DNA of 43,544 nucleotides from an uncultured Flavobacteriaceae bacterium (GTDB lineage: Bacteria > Bacteroidota > Bacteroidia > Flavobacteriales > Flavobacteriaceae), in NCBI GenBank assembly GCA_947311635.1, contig CAMZLD010000003.1:1-43544 (forward strand). Reading direction: 5' to 3'. The position numbers were made by a program, and so were the translations under genes. The notes below the pieces were generated by a model. The model did no database searches. It had not been told where the DNA came from and worked only from the letters and a program-made list of their open reading frames with translations. Positions 7,747 through 16,893 of the stretch are shown here, piece by piece; the stretch's first letter is position 1; the number at the start of each line of letters is the position of its first letter.

Positions 7747-8580
7747 CTACCAATCTTTTTCTTGTTTTATGGTTCTATTTCTTCTTGCTTTTTGAGCATT
7801 TACTTTCTTTTGCGTCTTCTTTTCTTCATTTTGCATAGCTTCTAATAATTGCTGCACTTGTTGGGGCGATAATTTTCCGGGCTGTGGTTTGGGTTGCTCT
7901 TTTTGATCTTTTTTATCTTGATTAGGCTTGTTAGGGTCTCCATTTTTATCTTGATCTTTTTTGTCTTTATCACCCTCTTTCTGATCATCTTTGTTTTGGT
8001 TATCCTTTTCCTGATCATCCTTTTTATCTTTATCGCCGTCTTTTTTATTATCCTTCTTGTCTTGGTCTTTCTTTTTGTCTTTGTTATCTTTCTTATCCTT
8101 ATTGTCTTTTTTGTCCTTTTTATCTTTTTTGTCTTTATTTTTTTGCTGTTGTTTTTTTAATAATTCTTTTGCAAGTGCATAATTATACCGCGTTTCGTCA
8201 TCTTTAGAATTGTTTCTAAGGGCGTTTTTATATGATTCTATGGCTTTTTCGTATTGTTTTTGTTGCATATAGGTATTGCCAGCATTATGAAAATTTCGTG
8301 CTTTATCAAACTTATCTTGTGCTGTTTTGGCTAAAGTTTCATACTGCTGTAAAGCTTCTTTTTGCTTTTTTTGTTGGTATTTTGCGTTGCCTAAATTATA
8401 CGCAGCTTTGTTGTATTTTGGGTTTTTATCTAATGCTTTTTTGTAAGCAGTTTCAGCTTTTTTAAATTGTTGTTGCTTATAAAATTCGTTTCCTTCTCTT
8501 AAAAGGTCGCACGCTGTTTTTTCTTGAGAAAACCCAACTGTAAAGCTCAGAAAAGCAAATATGTACAACATTTTTTTCAT
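7747..8580 (-). CDS. batC: BatC: TPR protein with Lys/Asp-rich tail
   Basis: The 277-aa protein has a signal peptide (residues 1-19, GFSQ) and about three TPR units (residues 27-140; motifs AAYNLGNAKYQQKKQKEAL and HNAGNTYMQQKQYEKAI). A hydrophilic segment of residues 146-230 is made almost only of K, D, N, Q, E and G, and a short conserved-looking C-terminus follows (LSPQQVQQLLEAMQNEEKK). TPR-only BatC proteins are typical of this operon. The Lys/Asp tract is unusually long and probably disordered. Three nucleotides separate it from batB. Confidence 0.9.
   Translation of the reverse strand: MKKMLYIFAFLSFTVGFSQEKTACDLLREGNEFYKQQQFKKAETAYKKALDKNPKYNKAAYNLGNAKYQQKKQKEALQQYETLAKTAQDKFDKARNFHNAGNTYMQQKQYEKAIESYKNALRNNSKDDETRYNYALAKELLKKQQQKNKDKKDKKDKKDNKDKKDNKDKKKDQDKKDNKKDGDKDKKDDQEKDNQNKDDQKEGDKDKKDQDKNGDPNKPNQDKKDQKEQPKPQPGKLSPQQVQQLLEAMQNEEKKTQKKVNAQKARRNRTIKQEKDW
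7891..8139 (-). repeat. Low-complexity Lys/Asp-coding tract in batC
   Basis: Degenerate short units coding for KKD, KDN, KDK and similar fill about 83 codons. The DNA alternates AAA/AAG and GAT/GAC codons and is prone to slippage. It also creates a long spurious open frame on the plus strand. Confidence 0.85.
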
Positions 8581-8583
8581 CTT

Positions 8584-9627
8584 TTATTTTTTTGCTTTTT
8601 TATTGAATAGATCTAATTTTTGAATCCAACTTGTTTTCTTTTCAAACATTAAGGTATCAAAGATTAAAAATAAAATTCCGAAGGCAACAAACCATTGAAA
8701 TTGATCTTTATAATCTGAAAATTGTTTGGTTTCAAACTCGCTCTTTTCGGCATTTGCCAATATTTTTTCTATAGCGGCAACAGTGGGTTTTGTTTTAGTA
8801 CCATTAAAGTATTTTCCATTACCAACTTGAGCAATTTCTTTTAAAATGGTTTCGTTGAGTTTTGTAACTACTGTTTGCCCTTTAAAATCTTTTTTATAAC
8901 GTATTATTTGATTGTTTCTTTTCAACGGAATAGGACCTCCATTTGCTGTTCCTACACCAATTGTATACATTTTTATACCTTGTTGTGCTGCTTTTTTGGC
9001 AACCTCTAAAGTGTTTTCTTGGTGATCTTCACCGTCTGAAACTACAATTAAAAACTTGTTGGTTTCTTCTTCATTATCATAAAACGTAATGGCTTTTTCT
9101 AAGGCATCATTAATTGCTGTACCTTGGCTAGAAACCATATTTGGTGCTGCATTTTGTAAAAACATTTTTGCAGAAGCGTGATCTGTAGTTATTGGTAGTA
9201 AAGGGTACGCATTACCTGCATAAATAATAATCCCTACACGATCGCTGCCTAATTTGTTAATAATTTTTGAAATTAATTGCTTTGCTTTTTCTAATCTACT
9301 TGGCGCTATATCTTCTGCCAACATGCTTTTAGAAACATCTAAAGCAAAGACAATGTCGACACCTTCTCTTTTTACTGTTTTAAGTTTGGTTCCCATTTTA
9401 GGATTCACCAAAGCAATGGTTAAGAAAGCCAAAGAAAGCATAAAAACAATGATTTTTAAAATAGGCTTAAATGTAGATTTTTCTGGACTTAATTTTTCTA
9501 AAAGCGCTTCATTTGCAAAGGATTTTTGTGTTCGTTTTTTCCACCAAGAAACCATTAAAAACAAAAGCAACACCACAGGTAATATGGCTAAGTAATAAAA
9601 ATATGTTGGTTCTTCTAATTGGTACAT
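8584..9627 (-). CDS. batB: BatB: von Willebrand A-domain membrane protein
   Basis: The 347-aa protein has membrane helices near residues 11-28 and 57-75, a von Willebrand A domain, and a last helix near the C-terminus (FQWFVAFGILFLIFDTLMF). The metal-ion-dependent adhesion site is intact: D97VSKS101 plus the Thr in SSQGTA and Asp in VSDGEDH. The second vWA gene after moxR is conventionally BatB. It is expected to sit in the inner membrane with its vWA domain forming a Bat complex with BatA. The gap to batA is 16 nt. Confidence 0.92.
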   Translation of the reverse strand: MYQLEEPTYFYYLAILPVVLLLFLMVSWWKKRTQKSFANEALLEKLSPEKSTFKPILKIIVFMLSLAFLTIALVNPKMGTKLKTVKREGVDIVFALDVSKSMLAEDIAPSRLEKAKQLISKIINKLGSDRVGIIIYAGNAYPLLPITTDHASAKMFLQNAAPNMVSSQGTAINDALEKAITFYDNEEETNKFLIVVSDGEDHQENTLEVAKKAAQQGIKMYTIGVGTANGGPIPLKRNNQIIRYKKDFKGQTVVTKLNETILKEIAQVGNGKYFNGTKTKPTVAAIEKILANAEKSEFETKQFSDYKDQFQWFVAFGILFLIFDTLMFEKKTSWIQKLDLFNKKAKK

Positions 9628-9643
9628 TTTAGTATGTAATTAT

Positions 9644-10648
9644 TTAAACAAAACTTTTAAATAGTGTGTTTTTTAGCAAATATTCTAGCAACAATAAAAC
9701 CATGGCTAGCAATACAAAAAAACGGTATTTTTCTTGATAGTTATAATATTTAAATTCTTCTATTTCTGTTTTTTCGAGTTTGTTTATTTCGTCATAAATT
9801 GCTTTTAGTTTGTTGTTAGAAGTTGCTCTAAAGTATTTTCCTCCTGTTTGGTTTGCTATAAAGCGCAACAACTTTTCATCTATCTCTACTTTAGAGTTTC
9901 TGTAAATTAATTTTCCGGTTAAAGGATCTTTTGCTACAGGAAAAGGTGCCATTCCGTTGGTGCCAATACCAATAGTATAGACTTTTATACCTAATTCTAC
10001 AGCTAATTCTGAGGCGGTGTTTGGGTCTAGATTTCCTGAGTTTGAAACGCCATCTGTCAATAATATAATCACTTTACTTTTGGCCTTGCTTTCTTTTAAT
10101 CTATTAACGGCAGAGCCCAAGCCCATACCTATTGCTGTTCCGTCTTCTAGCTCTCCCCATTGAATGTTCTTTATGGTATTTTTTACAATACGTTTGTCAC
10201 TTGTAATGGGTGTTTTTGTATAACTTTCGCCTGCGTAAACCACAATGCCTATTCGGTCATTTGGTCGTTTTTCTACAAAACTATTTGCTACTTTTTTTAA
10301 GGCTTCTAAACGGTTTGGTTTTAAATCTTTTGCTAACATAGAGCCAGATACGTCTATTGCCATGACAATATCTATCCCTTTATTAATTTTTGTTTTTTTA
10401 CTAACCTCAACATTTCTTGGTCTTGCCAATGCAACAATAAGTGATGCTAAAGCTAGCAAACGCAAAATGTTTAAAAAAGACTTTAATTTAGAAAGCATAG
10501 ATGTGTGTTGAAAGCCTTTTACACTAGAGATTCTAAGTGTCGCCTTTTCTTTTTTATGGGTAAAAAAGTACCATCCTATTAAAAGCGGAATCAACAAAAG
10601 CAACCACAAAAAATGTGGGTGCATAAACTCAAAGTTATTGCTCAACAT
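9644..10648 (-). CDS. batA: BatA: von Willebrand A-domain membrane protein
   Basis: The 334-aa vWA protein has two N-terminal helices (FLWLLLLIPLLIGWYFF; LRLLALASLIVALA) and one C-terminal helix (FFVLLAMVLLLLEYLL). Its MIDAS motif is D99VSGS103, with LEDGTAIG and LLTDGVSNSG completing the metal site. It is the first vWA gene after moxR, hence BatA. BatA and BatB are clear paralogues in the same helix-vWA-helix arrangement. Its start overlaps the previous gene by 14 nt. An alternative start at Met9 would still keep the first helix. Confidence 0.92.
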   Translation of the reverse strand: MLSNNFEFMHPHFLWLLLLIPLLIGWYFFTHKKEKATLRISSVKGFQHTSMLSKLKSFLNILRLLALASLIVALARPRNVEVSKKTKINKGIDIVMAIDVSGSMLAKDLKPNRLEALKKVANSFVEKRPNDRIGIVVYAGESYTKTPITSDKRIVKNTIKNIQWGELEDGTAIGMGLGSAVNRLKESKAKSKVIILLTDGVSNSGNLDPNTASELAVELGIKVYTIGIGTNGMAPFPVAKDPLTGKLIYRNSKVEIDEKLLRFIANQTGGKYFRATSNNKLKAIYDEINKLEKTEIEEFKYYNYQEKYRFFVLLAMVLLLLEYLLKNTLFKSFV

Positions 10649-11909
10649 CTTGTGTGGTTTTATTTAATAATTCGCCATTTCTGTTCAAAATTAAAACACC
10701 TCTATGTAAAGGTTTTTTTCCTAATAATTTTTCTACCAATGCAATAACCATCCCTAATGGAATAGCAATGATATACCAAATTAATATGAGATAAAATCCT
10801 AAAAACGGAATGTACATAAAAATATTTCCTACTGGGTTAAATACTTTCCAAAAATAACTTTGCTTCAATAAGTGTTCTTCTTTTACTTTCTTAGAAACAG
10901 AAATTGTTATTTTTTTTCTTTTAAAATTTATAATAGGAACATGCCACTTATAAAGTGTTAACTGTTCTGAGAGTTCTTCTTTTTGTTCGTTTAATTTTAG
11001 TTGAAGTAATGGTGAGTTTTTTAATTTGTCAATAATATCTTTAGTAGCTCTTCTATGTGTTGTTATTTCGTCTTGTAAAGGTTTGTTTTTTGCAAATTTC
11101 ACCAAATCTGCTTCTCTTAATAAGTTTGCTAATTGTTTTACAACACTCGATTTTATTTTTATTTTTTTAATTTTTCTAAAATCCGAAATGGTTTCTAACA
11201 ACTCATCTGTTGTAGATTCTAATGCTGGTATTTTGGTTTCTTCTTCTATAAAAGTCCTTAAAATATCTGTCAATTCTATATAATACAGTTTTATTTTATT
11301 GTTTTGCCACAGTTGTTTTTTATCTAATTCACTTAAATTACCTAAAGCTATTTCATAAGGTGTTCGTTTTATTTCTGCAATTTTTTCTTTGTTTTTTCTA
11401 TAATACAAGTAGTAAGCTATTGCAACGAGCAAAAGCAATAATAATGGCAGTAGCCATTTAAGGTGGTGTTTGTAATCTTCCCATGTCTTTGGCTCATTTT
11501 GTATGGCTTTTATAGGATATAAATTTTGTTTTAATGTATCTACTTTTATTGTAGCTACATGTATTAATAACGAATCTGTCAAGAGCCTTTTTTTATTAAT
11601 AAATAGTTGCTGCTGCGGAATATTGAAGCTTCCGCTATCAAAACTTGTAAGCACATACTTTTTAACCAAATAGTTTTTAAGGGTGTCTATTTTGCTCTCT
11701 AATTGTTCTATATTTTGAAGTTTCTCTAACTTTATAGGAAAAACTACACCTTTTATCTTGTTTACTTTTATGTTGTAATGAAACTGCTCACCAATTCTAA
11801 TGTATGTTGTGTCTATACTTGTTTCAATTTTTGGTTGTTGCGCAAAGGCTTTAAATGAAAATACACTTAGTATAAATAATGTGATAATATGTTTAATAAA
11901 AGTCTGCAT
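10635..11909 (-). CDS. Bat-operon membrane protein with extra C-terminal membrane domain
   Basis: The 424-aa protein has a signal peptide (1-23), a small periplasmic domain, a membrane helix at 152-170, and a helical cytoplasmic region to about residue 300 (YYIELTDILRTFIEEETKIPALESTT), similar in layout to BatD-like/DUF4381 proteins of such operons. Residues 300-424 are an extra part: a basic linker, a second hydrophobic segment (361-395, FMYIPFLGFYLILIWYIIAIPLG) and a polar tail. I do not recognise the extra part. The gene lies between DUF58 (3-nt gap) and batA (14-nt overlap), so it is an integral member of the operon. Confidence 0.8.
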   Translation of the reverse strand: MQTFIKHIITLFILSVFSFKAFAQQPKIETSIDTTYIRIGEQFHYNIKVNKIKGVVFPIKLEKLQNIEQLESKIDTLKNYLVKKYVLTSFDSGSFNIPQQQLFINKKRLLTDSLLIHVATIKVDTLKQNLYPIKAIQNEPKTWEDYKHHLKWLLPLLLLLLVAIAYYLYYRKNKEKIAEIKRTPYEIALGNLSELDKKQLWQNNKIKLYYIELTDILRTFIEEETKIPALESTTDELLETISDFRKIKKIKIKSSVVKQLANLLREADLVKFAKNKPLQDEITTHRRATKDIIDKLKNSPLLQLKLNEQKEELSEQLTLYKWHVPIINFKRKKITISVSKKVKEEHLLKQSYFWKVFNPVGNIFMYIPFLGFYLILIWYIIAIPLGMVIALVEKLLGKKPLHRGVLILNRNGELLNKTTQDVEQ

Positions 11910-11912
11910 GTT

Positions 11913-12779
11913 TTAATTTCTTCTTTTAAAATAGCCTAACAATTTTTTTACATAACTCTCATCTATACGCGTACTTATGGTTCCAGAGCCACTTTTTTTG
12001 AAGTTAGTTTCAAAATACGCAACGTTTTCTTGATAGTGTTTTTGGTAACTAGTACGTACTTTTTTAGAAGCGGTATTTACCAAAACTGTTTTTCCAGTTT
12101 CTGCGTCTAACATAGGCAACATGCCCAAATTAGGTATGCTTACATCGTGCTTATCATAAACTCGAATACCAGTAACATCATGTTTTTTACTTATTATTTT
12201 AAGTGTTTTTTGATATTCAGCATCCATGAAATCTGAAAGCACAAAAAGAATCACTTTTTTCTTCATCATTCTAGATACATATTTCATTGCTTCAGAAATA
12301 TTTGTTTTAGATCCTTTTGGTTTAAATTCAATAAGCTCCCTTATTATGCGTAAAACATGGGTTTTCCCTTTTTTTGGTGGTATGAATAATTCTATTTGGT
12401 CTGAAAATAATAGCAAACCAACTTTATCATTATTTTGAATCGCAGAAAATGCCAAGGTTGCCGCAATTTCTGTGATGGTATCTTTTTTAAACTGTGTTTC
12501 TGTTCCGAAGAAAGCAGAACCACTTATATCTACCATTAACAACATGGTTAATTCTCGTTCTTCTTCAAACACTTTTATGTGTGGTTCATTGGTACGAGCA
12601 GTTACGTTCCAATCTATAGCTCTAATATCATCACCGTATTGGTATTTTCGAACTTCAGAAAAAGTCATTCCACGCCCTTTGAAGGCAGAATGATATTCGC
12701 CTCCAAAAATATGGTCACTAAGACGTCTTGTCTTAATTTCTATTTTTCGTACTTTTTTGAGTAATTCTTTCGTATCCAT
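11913..12779 (-). CDS. DUF58 protein, MoxR partner
   Basis: The 288-aa protein begins MDTKELLKKVRKIEIKTRRL. It carries the DUF58 signature GMTFSEVRKYQYGDDIRAI followed by DWNVTAR, then a vWA-like domain with the degenerate MIDAS DISGS (84-88). DUF58 proteins are encoded next to MoxR ATPases and are presumed cytoplasmic partners. I chose the ATG at 12779. An upstream ATG at 12797 lies inside the palindromic repeat and would add only six residues. The usual moxR-DUF58 adjacency is widened here by the repeat. Confidence 0.92.
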   Translation of the reverse strand: MDTKELLKKVRKIEIKTRRLSDHIFGGEYHSAFKGRGMTFSEVRKYQYGDDIRAIDWNVTARTNEPHIKVFEEERELTMLLMVDISGSAFFGTETQFKKDTITEIAATLAFSAIQNNDKVGLLLFSDQIELFIPPKKGKTHVLRIIRELIEFKPKGSKTNISEAMKYVSRMMKKKVILFVLSDFMDAEYQKTLKIISKKHDVTGIRVYDKHDVSIPNLGMLPMLDAETGKTVLVNTASKKVRTSYQKHYQENVAYFETNFKKSGSGTISTRIDESYVKKLLGYFKRRN

Positions 12780-12792
12780 TTTTTTGATTTTT

Positions 12793-12870
12793 GTCATTCC
12801 TGCAAAAGCAGGAATCTCTTGAAAAAAGATTCAAGTAGTAATTAAAAGATTCCTGCTTTGCAGGAATGAC
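12793..12870. repeat. REP-like nested palindrome between moxR and DUF58
   Basis: Two arms, 12793-12817 and 12848-12870, are inverted copies of about 23-25 nt around a 30-nt spacer. Each arm is itself a small palindrome (ATTCCTGCAAAAGCAGGAAT on the left). The RNA could form one long hairpin or two small ones. Such GTCATTCCTGC elements resemble dispersed REP/MITE-type intergenic repeats of Bacteroidota. There is no T-tract, so it is not a simple terminator. It could instead tune downstream expression or stabilise the moxR mRNA end. Confidence 0.85.
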
Positions 12871-12877
12871 AATACAT

Positions 12878-13888
12878 TTATGGTACTTCTATTTGATTTA
12901 CAATTTTGTTTATGATCTCTACAGAAGTTATGTTTTCAGCTTCTGCTTCATAAGTAACCCCTATTCTATGGCGCAAGACATCAATAACAACTGCTCTTAC
13001 ATCTTCTGGAATCACATACCCTCTCCGTTTGATAAACGCGTAGCATTTTGCTGCCTTTGCAAGGTTGATACTACCTCTTGGCGAAGCACCAAAACTAATT
13101 ATATTGGCAAGATCTTGCATTCCATATTTTTCTGGATAACGGGTAGCAAAAATAATATCTAAAATATATTTCTCTATTTTTTCGTCCATATAAACCTCTT
13201 GCACCGCAGCTCTTGCACGTTTTATTTGATCTAGAGAGACAACCGCATTTATTTTTTCATAAGAACCGTTTAAGTTTTGACGCATAATCAATTGCTCTTC
13301 ATCTTGTTTAGGGTAATCGATAACGGTTTTTAACATAAACCTGTCTACTTGTGCTTCTGGTAACGGATAAGTACCTTCTTGTTCTATGGGGTTTTGGGTT
13401 GCCATTACTAAAAATGGCTCATCCAATTTAAAAGTGGTATCACCAATAGTAATTTGACGTTCTTGCATGGCTTCTAATAAAGCAGACTGAACTTTAGCGG
13501 GCGCTCTATTAATTTCATCTGCCAAGACAAAATTGGCAAAAATAGGTCCTTTTTTTATAGAAAAATCATTTTCTTTTATATTGTAAATCATGGTACCTAC
13601 AACGTCTGCTGGCAATAAATCTGGCGTAAACTGCACTCTACTAAAAGATCCGTCTACGGCTTTTGAAAGTGTATTAATGGCTAATGTTTTTGCCAAACCA
13701 GGAACACCTTCTAACAATATGTGTCCGTTGCCAAGTAAACCAATTAGTAAACGCTCTATCATGTCTTTTTGACCTACAATAACTTTGTTCATTTCGAGCA
13801 TTAGTAAATCTACAAATGCACTTTCTTTTTCGATTTTTTCATTAATAGATTTGATATCTACTACACTTTTTTCGGTATCATCAATCAT
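12878..13888 (-). CDS. MoxR family AAA+ ATPase
   Basis: The 336-aa protein has the MoxR core: Walker A GVPGLAKT (61-68), Walker B VLADEINRAPAK (121-132), sensor region MATQNPIEQEGTYPLPEAQ, and the lid domain with FGASPRGSINLAKAA. MoxR ATPases act as chaperone-like activators of vWA proteins, and here the partners would be DUF58, BatA and BatB in the same operon. It is the first gene of the operon. The upstream region has CAAAATAG near 14007 on the plus strand, only a partial -7 match, so its promoter is not firmly located. Confidence 0.95.
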   Translation of the reverse strand: MIDDTEKSVVDIKSINEKIEKESAFVDLLMLEMNKVIVGQKDMIERLLIGLLGNGHILLEGVPGLAKTLAINTLSKAVDGSFSRVQFTPDLLPADVVGTMIYNIKENDFSIKKGPIFANFVLADEINRAPAKVQSALLEAMQERQITIGDTTFKLDEPFLVMATQNPIEQEGTYPLPEAQVDRFMLKTVIDYPKQDEEQLIMRQNLNGSYEKINAVVSLDQIKRARAAVQEVYMDEKIEKYILDIIFATRYPEKYGMQDLANIISFGASPRGSINLAKAAKCYAFIKRRGYVIPEDVRAVVIDVLRHRIGVTYEAEAENITSVEIINKIVNQIEVP

Positions 13889-14042
13889 CTTTTTTTCTTT
13901 AAAAGGTTAGTGAATATTTAGGCTATGCAAGTAGCATTTTTTTTTTAGTTTTTGTTGTTAAAAATTGGTTAAAAATAGTGATCTAAACAGATGGTGCATT
14001 AGTAAACCAAAATAGATATTTTTGTTTTTTTATCAATTTTAC

Positions 14043-14073
14043 TTGTATTAAGTTAAAAGATTGTTAATATTTG
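14043..14073 (+). promoter_or_regulatory. Likely promoter of the TonB-dependent receptor
   Basis: TTG at 14043-14045 lies 20 nt before AATATTTG at 14066-14073, which differs from TAnnTTTG at one position. The predicted leader before the ATG at 14105 is about 25 nt. The 13889-14042 stretch shows no other feature apart from poly-T runs. Confidence 0.4.
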
Positions 14074-14104
14074 CATTTATACAAACCCTTAAATACAATT
14101 TTTA

Positions 14105-16873
14105 ATGAAAAAAATTATTCTTTTAAAGAAATTAACATTGTTACTATTTCTTATCGCCCCTTTCATCACGTTTGCACAAGATGTTACAGGGAAAGTAATC
14201 GATGAATATGGAGATCCCGTCTCTTTTGCTTCGGTTTTAGAAAAAGGCACTAACAATGGTGTTTCTACCGACGAAAACGGAGATTTTGCAATTTCTGTAA
14301 GTGAATTTCCAACAACTTTAGTTTTTTCTTCTATTGGTTATCTTAAAAAAGAACAAGTAGTTGAATCTCAAACAGCATTAACTATTACGCTAAATGAAGA
14401 AGGCGGATTAGAAGATGTTGTAATTACAGGTAACCGTGCAAAACCAAGAACGGTACTTAATTCGCCTGTGCCAATTGACAATATTAGTGCAAAAGAATTA
14501 CAGAAAAGTGGAAAAGTAAAAGTGGAGCAAATGCTTTCTTATAAAGTGCCTTCTTTTAACTCACAAACACAAGCTATTTCTGATGCAACAGCCCATTTTG
14601 ATCCTGCAGATTTAAGAGGATTAGGCCCAAGTAGAACTTTGGTATTAATGAATGGAAAAAGAATGAAGCAGTCTGCACAAATTTACTTAAATGGTACACC
14701 TGGTAAAGGTGAAGTTGGTATTGACTTAAAAAGTTTTCCAAATGCAGCAGTTAAAAGAATTGAAGTCTTACGTGATGGTGCGTCTGCTCAATATGGTTCT
14801 GATGCCATTGCTGGTGTGATCAATATTATTTTAAAAGATGACTCTGAGTTTTCTGAACTTAATTCGTACTCTGGTATTACTAGCCAAGGTGATGGATTTA
14901 ATATTGGAGTTGATTACAACACTACTTTTAAATTAGGAGAAGGTCGTATTAATATGAGTTTAGAATATTATGACCAAAAAGAAACCAATAGAGCAGGTAA
15001 AGCCCAAGACACTCCTGGCGCTGCGCCAACTATCGCAGATCTTGATTCTGATGGAAATCCTGTTTATGCAGATACTGTAACTGATTATGGTGACCCAAAT
15101 GACCCTGCTGACGATGTGATCTTTACTGCACAACAACAATTTGATAGAGATTTAGCGTATTTCAACAATGTTTCTCAATGGATGGCAGAAAACCCAGAAA
15201 TTGGAATGAAAGTAGGACAACCAAATCTTACTAAAATGTCTGGAATGGTTAATTTAACATACCCAATTGGTGATAATTCAGAATTTTACACCTTCCATAC
15301 TTTTACAAACAGATCAGGACAAAGTTATGCATACTACAGATCTCCATTTTGGAGACCAGATGTTCAGGCTGCTGAATTTATATCTGCTTATGAAGACTTT
15401 GTAGGGTATCACCCAACATTTGAAACCAAGGTTTTAGACAACATGAATGTTGCTGGTTTTAAGTTTGATTTAGCTGGTTTAAAAACCGACCTAAGTATGA
15501 CTTACGGAAGAAATTATGTGGATTATACAGTAACTAATTCTGTAAATAGAGATTATCTTGCAGATCACGGTACATCACCAAGAACTTTCAAGCCTGGAGG
15601 TTATGCCTTTAGCAATTTTATTACTAATTTAGATTTTAGTAAAGTTTTTAATGATAAAGTAAGTTCTTCTTTTGGTTTAGAATATAAAAAAGAATATTAC
15701 AAAGGTCACAAAGGTGATGAAATATCATATTATGGTGCTGGTTCTGATTCTTTTGCAGGTATTAAACCAGCAGAAGCAATGGACGAAAATCGTTCTAACT
15801 TTGGAGCTTACTTTGGTTTAGATTATGATTTTAATGAAGCCTTTCTTTTAGGAGGTGCTATTCGTTACGAAGACTTTACCGACTTTGGAAGTAATTTTTC
15901 TTGGAAATTGAATGGCCGTTATAAAATTGGTGATAAAATGGCATTACGTGCTTCTGCAAGTACTGGTTTTAGAGCACCAACATTACACCAACGTTATATT
16001 CAATTAACACAATATATTATAGTATCTCCAAATCCAGACCCGCAATTACAAGGCACATTGCCAAACAACTCTGCTGCCGTAATAGGTCTAGGCGTTCCAA
16101 ATTTATCTGCAGAAACATCTAACAACTTTTCAATAGGTGGTACTGCTAAATTAGGAAAGTTAAATATTACAGCAGATTTTTACAACATAAAAGTAAATGA
16201 TCGTGTATTATTTTCTTCTCAAATTAAGCCTTTAGACGGAACTTTAGATGGATCTGACCCTGTTGAACAAATTTTAATTGACAACGATGTTTTAGCGTTA
16301 CAATTTTTTATCAACGCTGTAAACACAAAGACAACTGGTTTTGATTTAGTATTTGACTATTCTAAAGTAGCACTTGGAGAAGGTACATTTGGTGCAAGTT
16401 TATCTATGAATATTAACAAAACTAAAATTGATGGTGCTGTAGCTAACCCTGCAATATTAGAAGCGGGTGGTTATGATATTTTTAATCATAGAGAAGCATT
16501 ACGTATTACAGACTCTAGACCTAAGTCTAAAGTGTCTTTGGGGTTAAATTATGACATTAATAAATTCAATTTTTCTTTAAACAACACTCATTTTGGTGAA
16601 GTTACTGTAGCAGGAGAAACTGCTGTTGATGACCAAGTTCATGCAGGAAAATTAGTTACAGATATGATTGTAGGTTATGATTTTTCTGATGTATTTAGCG
16701 TTTCGCTTACAGCAAATAATATTTTTGATGTATATCCAGATATCTTAAATAATGGTACTGGTGGAAATGTTGATTTAAGAAGTGCAGGTGGAAGATTTCA
16801 ATACAGTTCTGAAGTTACTCAAATGGGACAACTAGGTGCTAATTATAATTTACGTTTCAATCTTAAATTCTAA
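14105..16873 (+). CDS. TonB-dependent outer-membrane receptor
   Basis: The 922-aa protein has a signal peptide (1-25, ITFAQ) and a carboxypeptidase-regulatory-like beta domain (about 26-100, with DVTGKVIDEYGDPVSFASV). The plug domain (about 112-240) contains NGKRMKQSAQIYLNG and IEVLRDGASAQYGSDAIAGV. A 22-strand-type barrel ends in the aromatic LRFNLKF. No SusD gene follows, so it is probably a solitary receptor for a metal chelate or small molecule, not a glycan-utilisation system. The substrate cannot be read. It is monocistronic with a strong terminator. Confidence 0.93.
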   Translation: MKKIILLKKLTLLLFLIAPFITFAQDVTGKVIDEYGDPVSFASVLEKGTNNGVSTDENGDFAISVSEFPTTLVFSSIGYLKKEQVVESQTALTITLNEEGGLEDVVITGNRAKPRTVLNSPVPIDNISAKELQKSGKVKVEQMLSYKVPSFNSQTQAISDATAHFDPADLRGLGPSRTLVLMNGKRMKQSAQIYLNGTPGKGEVGIDLKSFPNAAVKRIEVLRDGASAQYGSDAIAGVINIILKDDSEFSELNSYSGITSQGDGFNIGVDYNTTFKLGEGRINMSLEYYDQKETNRAGKAQDTPGAAPTIADLDSDGNPVYADTVTDYGDPNDPADDVIFTAQQQFDRDLAYFNNVSQWMAENPEIGMKVGQPNLTKMSGMVNLTYPIGDNSEFYTFHTFTNRSGQSYAYYRSPFWRPDVQAAEFISAYEDFVGYHPTFETKVLDNMNVAGFKFDLAGLKTDLSMTYGRNYVDYTVTNSVNRDYLADHGTSPRTFKPGGYAFSNFITNLDFSKVFNDKVSSSFGLEYKKEYYKGHKGDEISYYGAGSDSFAGIKPAEAMDENRSNFGAYFGLDYDFNEAFLLGGAIRYEDFTDFGSNFSWKLNGRYKIGDKMALRASASTGFRAPTLHQRYIQLTQYIIVSPNPDPQLQGTLPNNSAAVIGLGVPNLSAETSNNFSIGGTAKLGKLNITADFYNIKVNDRVLFSSQIKPLDGTLDGSDPVEQILIDNDVLALQFFINAVNTKTTGFDLVFDYSKVALGEGTFGASLSMNINKTKIDGAVANPAILEAGGYDIFNHREALRITDSRPKSKVSLGLNYDINKFNFSLNNTHFGEVTVAGETAVDDQVHAGKLVTDMIVGYDFSDVFSVSLTANNIFDVYPDILNNGTGGNVDLRSAGGRFQYSSEVTQMGQLGANYNLRFNLKF

Positions 16874-16893
16874 TTAACAACAATCAACTAACC

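Noticed and set aside
7894-8160. 88-aa hydrophobic frame on the plus strand (Phe/Val/Leu-rich)
   Set aside because: It is the reverse strand of the Lys/Asp-rich batC tract and has no biological pattern of its own.
12866-13162. 98-aa frame on the plus strand over moxR
   Set aside because: It lies opposite the moxR coding sequence and has no recognisable pattern or start signals.
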